64,000 nucleotides of DNA from Rhodococcus pseudokoreensis (lineage in GTDB: Bacteria; Actinomycetota; Actinomycetes; Mycobacteriales; Mycobacteriaceae): assembly GCF_017068395.1 (NCBI RefSeq), contig NZ_CP070619.1:5580001-5644000 (forward strand). Reading direction: 5' to 3'. Position numbers and translations under genes: made by a program. Position 1 is the stretch's first letter, and every line of letters starts with the position of its first letter. The notes below the pieces were generated by a model, which did not search any database, was not told the DNA's origin, and was given only the letters and a program-made list of their open reading frames with translations. Of the stretch, positions 51,918 to 61,787 are shown one piece after another.

Positions 51918-53021
51918 TCATTCGTGAACGAGGACGACCTTCACCGCCTCACCCCGATGCTGGACAGCCACAGCTTCATTGATCTGTGAGAACGGCATCG
52001 TCGTGATCAACTTGTCGAACGGGAATCTGCCCTGACGGTGCAGATCGAGGAGGTACGGAATGAACGTATCGGGGTCGGCATCCCCCTCGACGATCCCTCG
52101 GATCGTGAGACCGAACAGCTGGGTCGCCATCATTCCGATCGGAAGTGTGGCGGTGGGGTCGGCCGGGACACCGATGAGGCCGAGAGACCCCCGGACACCC
52201 AGTGACTGCAGGATCTGGTCCAGCACGGGAAGGAGCGCCGTCGTGTCGATCGCATAGTCGACGCCGTCGGGAACAATTGCCCGGATCTGCTCGGAGAGAA
52301 CGCCATCCGCGGGATCGACGACGTGTGTGGCGCCCAGGGAGAGCGCGAGTTCGCGCCGCGACTCGTGTGGTTCGACGACGATGATCACACCGACCTCACG
52401 GACTACGGCGGCGAGCACGGATGCCAGGCCGACCGAACCTGCTCCGACGACCACCAGTGACGAACCAGGATCGACGTCGAGTGAGTTGAACACCGCACCG
52501 GCGCCGGTCTGGATTCCGCAGCCGAGCGGGCCTACGAGTTCGAGCGGGGCGTCGTCCGCAACCTTCACGACATTGCGCTCATGAGCGATGGCATGTGTCG
52601 CGAGGGAGGACTGCCCGAAGAAGTTGCTGCCGAGCCCAGTGTCACCGGCGGTAATCGCGGAACTGCCGTCCGGGCGCACGCCCCCGAAGTTGTAGGCCAT
52701 GAAATTGTGGCAGTAGGCAGGCTCACCCTTCTCGCAGTGGGCGCACTGGCCGCAACTGTTGAAGCTGATGGCGACCTTGTCGCCTTCAGCGACCTTGGTG
52801 ACCCCGGATCCGACCTTCACGACCGTGCCGCTGCCTTCGTGGCCGAAAACACCCGGGAGGGGGAACGGGAGATGGCCCTCCTTGACTGCCAGGTCGGTGT
52901 GGCAGAGGCCGACGCCGGCGATCGCGACGAGGACTTCGTGTTCCGTGGGTTCGCTCAGGGACACGGTCTCGATGGCGAAGTCGCCCGAGACTTCGTGGAC
53001 TACGGCGGCGCTGATCTGCAC
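51918..53021 (-). CDS. Zinc-dependent alcohol dehydrogenase (aryl/terpenoid alcohol type)
   Basis: 367 residues from GTG 53021 with TAGGAG upstream. Catalytic zinc ligands Cys in GLCHTD and His in GHEGSG; structural zinc cysteines in SCGQCAHCEKGEPAYC; cofactor loop VVGAGSVGLASVLA. The sequence resembles benzyl- and perillyl-alcohol dehydrogenases (AdhB/XylB group), which would feed aldehydes to the dehydrogenase at 40.9 kb. It is the first gene in front of yrbEA and probably shares the promoter of the mce operon. Confidence 0.92.
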   Translation of the reverse strand: MQISAAVVHEVSGDFAIETVSLSEPTEHEVLVAIAGVGLCHTDLAVKEGHLPFPLPGVFGHEGSGTVVKVGSGVTKVAEGDKVAISFNSCGQCAHCEKGEPAYCHNFMAYNFGGVRPDGSSAITAGDTGLGSNFFGQSSLATHAIAHERNVVKVADDAPLELVGPLGCGIQTGAGAVFNSLDVDPGSSLVVVGAGSVGLASVLAAVVREVGVIIVVEPHESRRELALSLGATHVVDPADGVLSEQIRAIVPDGVDYAIDTTALLPVLDQILQSLGVRGSLGLIGVPADPTATLPIGMMATQLFGLTIRGIVEGDADPDTFIPYLLDLHRQGRFPFDKLITTMPFSQINEAVAVQHRGEAVKVVLVHE

Positions 53022-53326
53022 GATTGCTCCTAGCTTCGATTTGTTGCTGGCTCTACCCGTTGTCGGGCATCACTTGCTTAGGGGTGATGTTAGGTAGGTC
53101 ACAAGGCGAAAAATAGGGCTGACGGACAAGTTCGCTCCAATCTCCCTCTTCACCCCCCCGGTGGGGGGAGGTGGGGGGCAGCGGTCCAATCTCTGCCGAC
53201 CGGTCCGTACCTCCGAAGAAGTATCCGAACCACCATCTGGTGCGACGCGGCGAGGAAAGCAGACGCGAGAGACTCGAGTCACATCTCGGGGTCAAGTGGG
53301 TCTGGCTCACAATCAGGAGGAAGCGA
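53022..53326. other. Intergenic region with a C/G-run hairpin
   Basis: Divergent promoter region of the alcohol dehydrogenase/mce operon (minus) and the cell-wall hydrolase (plus). It contains the C6/G6 hairpin at 53154-53168. No other gene seen. Confidence 0.5.
53154..53177. promoter_or_regulatory. C-run/G-run hairpin with adjacent second G-run
   Basis: CCCCCC (53154-53159), loop GGT, GGGGGG (53163-53168), then AGGT and a second run of six G (53173-53178). Can fold as a hairpin in one strand, and the G-rich side could also form a G-quadruplex-like structure with flanking runs. Confidence 0.4.
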
Positions 53327-54685
53327 ATGTCTGTTGATCCTTCGGCGATCATCGTCGGGGTAGCCGCGGCAATCGGGGGCTTCGTGCATGGCGCCGATCT
53401 CCCGGAGCCCGCACAAGGCATTGCGACGCAACAGGTTCAATCGATCGTGGAAGCCGCACCGGCGCTCGGCGCGCAGATCGACGAGTCCATCGCGGGCTTA
53501 CCCCCCGAAGCTCAGGATCCGGCTCGTCGAGCCGTTGACGCTGCGGCCGTTGCCGTTCAGGACGCTGTAGCGCCGTTGTTGCCCCCGGTGCCCGACCAGG
53601 CGCCGCCTCAGAATCCGTTGCCACCCCGGGAGCCACAACCTCAGGACAACGCGAGTCCCCAGCCCTCTGAGCCGGTCGCGACGGAGCCGTATTCCCCGTC
53701 GTTGGGGCCGTCACAGACGACGGGGGACGCGCTCGCGAAGGGCGCGAGTGACGGCGCGTTGCCGAGGTTGGTGCCGTCGGTGCTCGATTCTCCCGCCGCA
53801 ACTTCGTCGGCCATCGGTTCCATCGCCGTCTTCGTTCCGTGGTTCCAGAAGGCGGGCGCCATCTGCGACGGCGTGAAGGCACCGGTTCTCGCTGCGCTGT
53901 ACGCCGCGGAGAACGGATTCCGCTATGGCGCAACCGCTCCGGTGTCACCGTCCGGTGCTCGCGGACCAGGGCAATTCATGCCTGCCACCTGGGCGGCGTA
54001 CGGCAAGGACGCCGACGGCGACGGGAAGGCCGACATCCTCGACGTCGCAGACTCGGTGATGGCCTCCGGCCACCTCCTCTGCGACACGTACAACCAGATC
54101 GAACAGTGGAAATCGCAGGGCGAGGTGGTTGGAGACACGCTGGACCTCACGATCGCGGGATACAACGCGGGCGTCGGCGCAGTTCGATCGCATCACGGTA
54201 TGCCCTCAGGCGAAGCGGATTACGAGAACCAGACGAAGCCCTACGTTGCGAAGATCCGCGCATCCGAATCGCGATACGCCTCGCTTCTCGGAGTCTTCGG
54301 AGGCGGGGCGGACGGGATCGGCGGCAAGATCGTCGAAGCCGCCATTCGGTACCTCGGTCTCCCGTACGTGTGGGGTGGCGGGAACGTGAATGGCCCCTCG
54401 GCAGGCGGTTTCGACTGTTCCGGGCTGACGTCCTATGCCGTCCACGCTGCCACATCGGGGTTGTCGCTTCCACGAACCTCCGAGATGCAATGGAATGTCG
54501 GTGTGGAGGTTCCACTCGCGGACGCGATGCCGGGAGATCTGCTGTTCGGGAACTGGGGGCCCGCAGGTCCCGGGCATGTCGCGATCTACGTGGGAAACGG
54601 GCAGATGGTGCACGCTCCGACGACCGGTGACGTGGTTCGTATCGCACCCGTCTTCGAGGGCATGAAGGCGCGGAGGGTGTTCTGA
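53327..54685 (+). CDS. Secreted peptidoglycan hydrolase: lytic transglycosylase plus NlpC/P60
   Basis: 452 residues from ATG 53327, with AGGAGG before it. N-terminal Pro/Gln/Ala-rich linker (residues 50-170), then a transglycosylase domain with catalytic Glu in LYAAENGFRYGA, GPGQFMPATWAAYG and an EF-hand-like DADGDGKADILD loop. The C-terminus is an NlpC/P60 peptidase: Cys in FDCSGLTSYAV, His in GPGHVAIYVG. The N-terminus lacks a clean signal peptide (VDPSAIIVGVAAAIGGFVHG). Cuts both glycan and stem peptides; typical of actinobacterial cell-division or growth hydrolases. Confidence 0.9.
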   Translation: MSVDPSAIIVGVAAAIGGFVHGADLPEPAQGIATQQVQSIVEAAPALGAQIDESIAGLPPEAQDPARRAVDAAAVAVQDAVAPLLPPVPDQAPPQNPLPPREPQPQDNASPQPSEPVATEPYSPSLGPSQTTGDALAKGASDGALPRLVPSVLDSPAATSSAIGSIAVFVPWFQKAGAICDGVKAPVLAALYAAENGFRYGATAPVSPSGARGPGQFMPATWAAYGKDADGDGKADILDVADSVMASGHLLCDTYNQIEQWKSQGEVVGDTLDLTIAGYNAGVGAVRSHHGMPSGEADYENQTKPYVAKIRASESRYASLLGVFGGGADGIGGKIVEAAIRYLGLPYVWGGGNVNGPSAGGFDCSGLTSYAVHAATSGLSLPRTSEMQWNVGVEVPLADAMPGDLLFGNWGPAGPGHVAIYVGNGQMVHAPTTGDVVRIAPVFEGMKARRVF

Positions 54686-54863
54686 GGAGCCGATTCCATC
54701 GCTGCCCTGCAAGATTAGGGCGCCACGGCGTCAAGGCAGTGGACTAGCGGACGTTTGGCTCACATTGCCGGGTAAGTGAGAACACGTATGCTTTTGCACA
54801 AGCGCCTAGTTCAACAGATCCCAAGATCGAGTGAATGGTCAGCGAGGGAGAGGCCGACGGGCA

Positions 54864-55220
54864 ATGTGGAACAAAGACATTGACAGCGATATTCTCGACT
54901 ATGCGCTCCTCTGGGAGCCGCTGGGAGGAGCGACTCCCAACGACGTTTCAATTGCCTTCTCAATTGAGTTCGCCGATTTCAGCCACCGACTCAAGGGCGC
55001 TGTGCGGCGCCAGGTAGATCGACTGCAGCACGGCGGCACCACTCCGGATATCGTTTATGGGTTGTCCGCAATTACAACGCTTGTTCGGGATCAGCTCGAG
55101 AGTAACCGTTTCGGCGTGTCCAGAACTTCCGGTGGATGCGTCAGGCGTGACCGTGAAACTGCATACGCCGTCGCACCAGGGTCACTCGACGGCAATCCAA
55201 TCAATCATCAGAGGGATTGA
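54864..55220 (+). CDS. Hypothetical protein, possibly truncated
   Basis: 118 residues from ATG 54864 (a GTG at 54831 would add 11). No family recognised. The acidic N-terminus (DIDSDILDYALLWEPLGGATPNDVSIAFSIEF) has the shape of a small helical domain; the basic C-terminus looks unstructured. It ends at the edge of a transposase remnant, so its natural 3' end may have been lost. Confidence 0.5.
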   Translation: MWNKDIDSDILDYALLWEPLGGATPNDVSIAFSIEFADFSHRLKGAVRRQVDRLQHGGTTPDIVYGLSAITTLVRDQLESNRFGVSRTSGGCVRRDRETAYAVAPGSLDGNPINHQRD

Positions 55221-55870
55221 TAGTTTGCCTCGGCGGATTTGGTCCGGATCGGGGGTCTGGGTTTCTCGTTCCACCCGATGATCCAGGCGTGGATGGCACG
55301 CTCGTGTCGTGGCCGCGTTGGAGAAGTTCGCGGTCACTTCGCCGAAACACCGTTCGGGCTGGTTGATCCAACTCGAACTTGTCGGGGTGATGTGGATGTG
55401 GAAACGAGGATGGGCGGTAAGCCGCCACTTCTTGTTGGCGGGGTCTCGTGCGTACCGTAATTTTCGCAGACCGATTGATGTCGAGTCCGTCGTGTGTTTA
55501 CTGGTACCTTTTGGAGAACGAGGTGCTTAGATTCGGTCGCCCGGCATCGGCGGCGCAGCGAGGCAGCCCGTTCCATCGGCGACGGTGAAGGCCGCGAAGA
55601 GGCTCGCGGTGCCGTGCTGCACGTAGTCGCGGGTGCGTCTCTCGGGCCACGCCGGCAATATCGGGAACGCCGATCGCGGCGCGCCAGCGCCTGTACTTTG
55701 AGCTTCTCGTCGCACTGCACCACCGCGAACTCGGGTGTGTTCCGATGGAGTTCGATAACGTCGTAGACCTTGTTGACGAACACTGGATCAGCGGACAGTT
55801 TGAACCGGTCCTGGAGGTGGGGTTTGAGCTTCAACTTGCGGGAGATCTGCCCGACCGTGGAGTTGACCAA
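55205..55870 (-). pseudogene. IS630-type transposase remnant
   Basis: On the minus strand, pieces of an IS630 transposase appear in different frames: KLKPHLQDRFKLSADPVFVNKVYDVIELHRN, then FAVVQCDEKLKVQALAR, WPERRTRDYVQHGTASLFAAFTV, ENYGTHETP and finally HAWIIGWNEKPRP ending near 55213. The order is correct but at least three frame changes break it, and the N-terminal helix-turn-helix part is missing. It abuts the start of the NRPS remnant and probably inserted there. Confidence 0.85.
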
Positions 55871-55924
55871 CCCCGACTTCTCCGCCGTCGACGCCCGCCA
55901 TTTTACCCACCGACGGCTGCGGCA

Positions 55925-58095
55925 CCCGGACAGTCACGGCCACAGCATCGACGCGCGCCTCTGTCGGCGCGGCATCCGGCGTACCTGATCTACACGTCGG
56001 GTTCGACGGGCCGTCCGAAGGGGTGGTCGTGACGCACGAGGGGATCGCGAACTTCGCCGCCGAACTGCGTGAGAGACGTGGTGTAACAGCCGAATCGACG
56101 ACCCTGCAATTTGCGTCCCCCAGCTTCGACGCCTCCGTGCTCGAATTGCTGCTGGCCTTCGGCGCGGGCGCCACCATGGTGCTCACTCCCGCGAACGTGT
56201 ACGGCGGTGAGGATCTCGCGAGGCTGCTGCGGCAATACCAGGTGACGCACGCCTTCGTGACCCCTGCGGCGTTGGCTTCCGTCGACCCGACCGGACTCGA
56301 CTGTGTTCGTACCGTGGTGGTCGGTGGCGACGCTTGCAGCACCGAACTCGTCGATCGGTGGGCGCCAGGGCGTCGAATGTTCAACGCGTACGGGCCCACC
56401 GAGGCGACCGTCGCGGTGACCATCAGCGACGCCCTCCACGTGGGGGAGGCAGTCACAGCCGGCGGACCGATTCGCGGCGTCGAGATCATGATCCTCGACG
56501 AACGCCTGCACCCAGTGCCCGAGGGTGTGCGCGGTGACCTGTACGTTGCCGGGCCGGGACTGGCACTCGGCTATGTCGGAAACGCGGCGCAGACCGCGGA
56601 CCGATTCGTGGCCAACCCATTCGGAGGCAGCGGGGCTCGCATGTACCGCACCGGTGACGTCGTGCGCCGCAGGGCGGATTTGGACCTCGAATACCTTGGG
56701 CGCTCCGACCACCAGGTGAAGGTTCGAGGCTTTCGCATCGAACTCGGCGAGATCGACACCGCGTTGACGAGTCACCCACAGGTGCGGTTCGCGGTGACGA
56801 TCGTGCACGGCGTCGGCGAGTAGGCGCGACCCGTGTCCTACGTGATCGCCGACGGCGCCACCGACCCCGCCTCAGTGCGGGCGCGCGTTGCCACCAAGGT
56901 CCCCAGGGTACATGGTGCCGTCCGCGATCTCGTTCCTGGATGAAATCCCGCTGACACCCGCCGGCCAACTCGACCGGACCGCACTACCCGAACCCGAGTT
57001 TCCCGGTACAGCGCAGCCGCGACTACCACGGACACCGGTCGAATCGACCATCTGCGCCGTTTTTGCAAAGGTGCTGGAGGTGCAGTCTGTAGGGGCCGAC
57101 GAGAACTTCTTCGACCTCGGCGGGAACTCGCTGCTCGGGACTCGTCTGGTCGCGGCGCTACGCAGCGAACTCGGAGTCGAGGTCGCGGTGCCGTGGCTGT
57201 TGACCGACCCCACGCCGGAACTTCTCGCCCACCGGATCGAGCACACACAGACTCGGGGAAACCAGCCTCACTGGACGAGTCGGCGCTCGCGGTGCTGCTG
57301 CCGATCCGCGCCCCCGGAACTCAATCGCCCCTCTTCTGCATTCACCCGGCGATCGGGCTGTCCTGGTGCTACGGCGGACTCGCGCAGCACCTGGACTCGC
57401 ATCGGCCAGTGTACGGCCTGCAATCGCCTGCGCTCACCGAAACCCTCGACGAGTCGACGTCGATCGAGGATCTCGCCGCGCGGTACGCCCGGGAGATCCG
57501 TACGGTTCAACCGGACGGGCTATACCACCTGCTGGGGTGGTCGCTCGGTGGGTTGATCGCGCATGCCGTCGCGATCGAAATGCAAAGGACAGGTCAAGAA
57601 GTCGCGCTGCTTGCCATGATGGACAGCTACGTGCTGACCGACCATGCGATGGCCGCTGCCGATCCGACACCGGCCGAACTGCTCGGCGAGTTCGGCATCG
57701 AGCTACCGGCGACCGATGGCGACTTCGACGAACTCACAGCCGAGGAGGTAGCCGAGCTCCTGCGGGCCGTGTCGAGCCCCTTCGGGTATCTCACTCCTCG
57801 ACAACTCGAGCGAATATACGAGGACTACCTCCATGCCACCGAGCGGGCACAGGGATACCGCCCTGCGATATACCACGGTGACCTGCTGTTCTTCTCGGCG
57901 CGCGTGGAGAAGTTCGATCCGAAACGGACAGCGTCGGCTTGGCGTCCATTCGTCAGCGGAACGATCACCGACTATCCAGTCGAATTCGCACACGCAGACA
58001 TGACGACCGCTGGTGCCCTGGCCTCGATCGGTCCAGTTCTGGACGATCGACTCAGGAACGCCCCGAGCGCTGCGATGGAGTTGATACTCACCTGA
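55925..58095 (+). pseudogene. Decayed NRPS terminal module (A-PCP-TE)
   Basis: Adenylation-domain motifs start with LIYTSGSTGRPKG near 55987 and continue VVVTHEGIANFAAELRER, FNAYGPTEATVAVT and YRTGDVVRR. The PCP follows (FFDLGGNSLLG), then a thioesterase (LLGWSLGGLIAHAVAIEM) to 58095. Breaks: one lost G at about 56023, an in-frame TAG at 56821, a frame change at about 56905 and another at about 57260. The upstream part of the synthetase is missing. The thioesterase frame alone is open and could still yield a stray protein, but without context. Confidence 0.88.
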
Positions 58096-58614
58096 AGTTG
58101 GCAAAACTTCTCAACCGAATGCTCGAGGCTGGGTCGCGTATGCGGTGGCGGAAAGGACCGGTAGACCCCGAAGCAGCGGGCTCGCCGGGAGTTGTGGAAG
58201 CGGATGGCCGAGGAGCGGCTCGCGTCTCCTCGATCGGACGCGGCCTCAGCGTGTTTCGGCTCGGGCGCGTTCGGCTCGCCACAGGACGAGAGGGACGTGT
58301 CGTTTCCCAGGTTCAAGAGCTCGAGATTGCTTGAGTGCCGTGCCAACTGGCTCGACGGCAGCTTCAGTGTGGCCCTGGCGACAGCCGCCACAACTTTGAT
58401 CACTGTCGGTGTGCTTATCGGGCGCCTGGGTGCCGAGGCGCTGCGCGAGTGAGGAGTGGGTGGGCGGCGGTGACGTGGGTGTTGGGGTGTCGTCAGCCGA
58501 GCTCGTAGCGTCCCTCGAAGTGTTCTGTTCCGAGAACAATTTTCGTCGATGCTGAGGATGCGAACCGGATCTTTCGCGCTCCAGCCGGTGGGGCCCGTCC
58601 AGAACTGGGTGATG
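58096..58614. other. Gene-free stretch after the NRPS remnant
   Basis: Only short overlapping frames. One plus-strand frame ends in a hydrophobic segment (SVALATAATTLITVGVLIGRLGAEAL) but has no start or homology I recognise. Probably decayed sequence. Confidence 0.4.
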
Positions 58615-59775
58615 TCAGTAGCTGCGGGGTAGACCGAGCATGTGATTGGCTATGTAATTGAGAATCATTTCGTTGTTCAGTGGTGCCACCCGCAGGATTC
58701 TTATCATCGGAAATAATGTAATGACATCACTGTCTTCGTCGAATGCGGAACCGCCGTGAGTTTGAATGGCGGCATCGACGGCAGCGTAAGACGCCTCCGA
58801 CGCCAGGTATTTGGCGATGTTAGCGTCATCACCGGCTTCTTCGCCGCGATCGAACCGTTCGGCCGCCCGATAGTTCATTGCGCGGGCGGCTTCCAGCTGA
58901 GCTTTCGCCCTGGCGAGCGGATGCGAGACTCCTTGATAGGACCCGATGGGAGCCCCCCACGGGGAACGCTCACGGGCGTAGGAAACTGCCTTGTTCAAGG
59001 CGAGGTATCCCAACCCGAGGGTCCAGGCAGCGATGACGACCCGTTCGGCGTTCAGGGAATCGAACATGCTCGACAATCCCTTGCCTTCGACTCCGATCAG
59101 CGAGTCGCTCGGCAGCACCACATTGTCGAACCAGACACTGAATTGTCTTTCCGGTGCCTTCCAATCGATGTTCATAGCGGTCATGGATACGCCCGGGGTA
59201 TCGCGCGGTAGCACGAAGATGGAAATGCCTTCGCTCTTCTTGGCGACCTCGCTGGCTGGTGTGGTTCGTGCCACGATCATGATGTGCGTTGCCTGGTCCG
59301 CTCCGGAGATAAAGATCTTCTGCCCGCTGAGGACGTAGGTGCCGTCATCCTGACGACGGGCGAGCGTCTGCATGGCGAAGCTGTTGGTCCCGGCATCCGG
59401 CTCGGTGATGGCGAAGCACATTGATTGTTGCGCGGTGAGGGTAGGCTCGACTAACCGGCGAATCTGCTCCGGTGTTCCGTGCCGAATGATCGACTGTCGA
59501 GCGAAGGACGTCAGCGAGAACAGCATCGGCGGTGTGCCGGCACGGCTCATCTCTTCCATCACGGCAGCGGTGGCGGTCAGTCCGCCACCTGCGCCTCCGA
59601 GGGCTTCGGGGACGCCGAGCGCGAACAAGCCTTGCTGGGCCATGGTCTCGTACATCTCAGTCGGAGCGACACCCCGGCGAGTGCAGTCCATGTAATAGGT
59701 GCGATCCCACTTCTTTGTCACGCCCGCGACGGCTTCGCGGACGGCGCTGAGCAGTTCTTCCGAGTCAGGCGACAT
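58615..59775 (-). CDS. Acyl-CoA dehydrogenase
   Basis: 386 residues. Motifs: CFAITEPDAGTNSFAM, SGQKIFISGADQATH, GLGYLALNKAVSYARERSPWG and the ending PLNNEMILNYIANHMLGLPRSY, typical of actinobacterial FadE enzymes that lack the canonical YEGT loop. An intact gene inside a zone of pseudogenes; forms an operon with the downstream-located hydratase, whose stop is 40 bases before its start. Confidence 0.9.
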   Translation of the reverse strand: MSPDSEELLSAVREAVAGVTKKWDRTYYMDCTRRGVAPTEMYETMAQQGLFALGVPEALGGAGGGLTATAAVMEEMSRAGTPPMLFSLTSFARQSIIRHGTPEQIRRLVEPTLTAQQSMCFAITEPDAGTNSFAMQTLARRQDDGTYVLSGQKIFISGADQATHIMIVARTTPASEVAKKSEGISIFVLPRDTPGVSMTAMNIDWKAPERQFSVWFDNVVLPSDSLIGVEGKGLSSMFDSLNAERVVIAAWTLGLGYLALNKAVSYARERSPWGAPIGSYQGVSHPLARAKAQLEAARAMNYRAAERFDRGEEAGDDANIAKYLASEASYAAVDAAIQTHGGSAFDEDSDVITLFPMIRILRVAPLNNEMILNYIANHMLGLPRSY

Positions 59776-59814
59776 TGGGAAATTCTCTTTCGTATGCGAA
59801 CAGTGAACTCTCGG

Positions 59815-60627
59815 TCATCTACCGGTGAACTGAGGGGTGCGCATTTCCTGGAAAGCTGCGACGCCCTCGCGAGCATCCTGAGAGCCGAGAACCCGGCTGT
59901 TTAAGGCATGTTCGAGCGCGAAGGCATCACCTGGCGACAAACTGCGTACGGCGATCTCCTTCGCCGTACGCACGGCGACCGGACCGTTCGAGGCAATGCG
60001 TCGTGCAATGTCCATAGCTGTCCTCAACACGTTTTCCGGCTCGACGGCTTGGTTGATCAGTCCCACTTGTGCCGCGCGGTCGGCGGAAATGGTGCTTCCC
60101 GTCAAGAGCAGTTCCATGGCTACCGCCCAGGGGAGCTGACGGGGGAGGCGCACATTAGTTCCCGACCCCGGAATCAATCCCCACTTCACCTCGGCCAGCG
60201 CGAATGAGGAGTCGGTCCCGGCGATGCGGATATCGGTGCCCAGCATGATCTCGAATCCGGCGCCGACACAGGCACCGCGGACCGCAGCAATCACCGGCGT
60301 GAAGACCGCACTCAAGAACCGGGCGGTGGGGTCGGGGTTGAGAATGTCCCAGCCGGCCTCGAGGGCAGCGGGCAGTAGTGACTTCAGGTCGCCGCCAGCG
60401 GAGAATGCCCGCTCCCCGGCACCAGTGAGGACAATAGCCCTGATCTCCGGATCCTCGTCGAGCCGTTTCGTCACTTCGAAAAACTCACGGATCATCGAGA
60501 GAGTCATCGCGTTCAGTTTGTCTGGACGACTGATCGTCACCACAGCGACCGGTCCGTCGGTGGAGACTTCGATCGTTCCGTCCCGCGGGACGCTATCGCC
60601 TACGGCGTGCGCGTGTGCCGTTGTCAC
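59815..60627 (-). CDS. Enoyl-CoA hydratase
   Basis: 270 residues from GTG 60627. Both hydratase glutamates are visible, in GAGFEIMLGTD and ALAEVKWGLIPGSG; FSAGGDLKSL is the oxyanion-hole loop. It precedes the acyl-CoA dehydrogenase on the same strand, so the two form a two-gene beta-oxidation operon. Confidence 0.9.
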   Translation of the reverse strand: MTTAHAHAVGDSVPRDGTIEVSTDGPVAVVTISRPDKLNAMTLSMIREFFEVTKRLDEDPEIRAIVLTGAGERAFSAGGDLKSLLPAALEAGWDILNPDPTARFLSAVFTPVIAAVRGACVGAGFEIMLGTDIRIAGTDSSFALAEVKWGLIPGSGTNVRLPRQLPWAVAMELLLTGSTISADRAAQVGLINQAVEPENVLRTAMDIARRIASNGPVAVRTAKEIAVRSLSPGDAFALEHALNSRVLGSQDAREGVAAFQEMRTPQFTGR

Positions 60628-60859
60628 TGGGCCTCTTTTCCGTGCTAATCGTGGTCACCTTCGGTACGCGGCGGCCGGATCCTTCTCATCATGCGCGCCG
60701 GGGTGTCAGATCGCGCTGAGGTGTTCTCTATTGCGACATAGTTGTCCGGCGAGGCGCTCATATCTTCGAATTAGACGGGGCGTACGCCCATCCCGCGTTT
60801 CGGCTTCGATCGATCGCACCGTGAGGGCTCGTCATAAACATCGGGGTCTCGTTCCCACA

Positions 60860-61600
60860 CGTGGCATCTGCGCGTTCGACGAAAGTCGCTTTGCACGACG
60901 ATGACACCACGCTGGCCTGCGGCGAACTAGACGACCTCTCGGCCGGTGGCCACATTCATGGTCGCGCAATCGATTACGCCCGGTGACCGGGTCGGCGTCT
61001 ACATGAACAATTGCGTCCAGTACATCGTTCTCGCGCTGGGGATCTGGAAGGCCGGGGCGGTTCTGGTCCCGTTCAAGATCGCCATCCCTCGCGCGCCGTT
61101 GCGCCACGCCGTGGAAGACTCCGGCGTACGTATCGTCTTCACGGACACCGCCGGAATCGGCCGGTTCAGCGGCGATTGCGACGGCCTCGACGTGGCCCGA
61201 CGGGTAGTGCACCTTCCCCGTACCGAGGTCCCGTCAGCCGGCGAGCGTCCGGCCGCGCGTTGGAGCTGAGAGGAAGTCGTCGCATCGGACGCACTTCGCG
61301 GATCGTCCCACGACTGGATGACGGGAACGCGTTGCTGATGTACACCAGCGGCTCCACGGGGAAGCCGAAGGGCGTCCAGCAGACCCACCGCAACATCTCC
61401 ACTGTTGTCGACGCGACGATCGATGTGTGGGGTGTCGGTGAGGCCGATCGTGCGGTGATCGACTACAGGGGGACGTACACCGCCTCGGTGCTTCCGACGG
61501 GTCCGGTCGAGCGCTTCGTCGCGGCAACCGGAATCACCACGGCAGTCGACATCTACGGACAGACCGAACAGATGGGTGTCGCCGTGCGCGGTGGATGTTT
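60860..61600 (+). pseudogene. Broken acyl-CoA ligase (AMP-binding)
   Basis: Fragments of an ANL ligase in shifting frames: STKVALHDDDTTLACGELDD near 60880, then AQSITPGDRVGVYMNNCVQY and ALGIWKAGAVLVPF (60970-61065), then ALLMYTSGSTGKPKGVQQTHRN (61330-61396) and DIYGQTEQMGVAV (near 61550). A stop at 61267, at least two frame changes and an internal deletion between the P-loop and the YGQTE motif disrupt it. The C-terminal domain is absent. Confidence 0.85.
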
Positions 61601-61787
61601 GTGCGTCGTAGCTCGTCGGATCGCGGCAGGAAATCACCCACGGTCGTGCTGCGTTGCATTGTGCGACATTCATGGAGGCCCCATTCTCGTACCGTCGACC
61701 ATGGGCAGGTTGGTCTACGTCGACTTCACCATCAGTTCGTTCGCATGATTCAGGCACAGCATCATTGACAGCAGGAGAGCGGCCAAC

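Noticed and set aside
53171..53326. 52-residue upstream extension of the cell-wall hydrolase
   Set aside because: AGGAGG directly precedes ATG 53327, and the extension is rich in Arg with no signal-peptide character.
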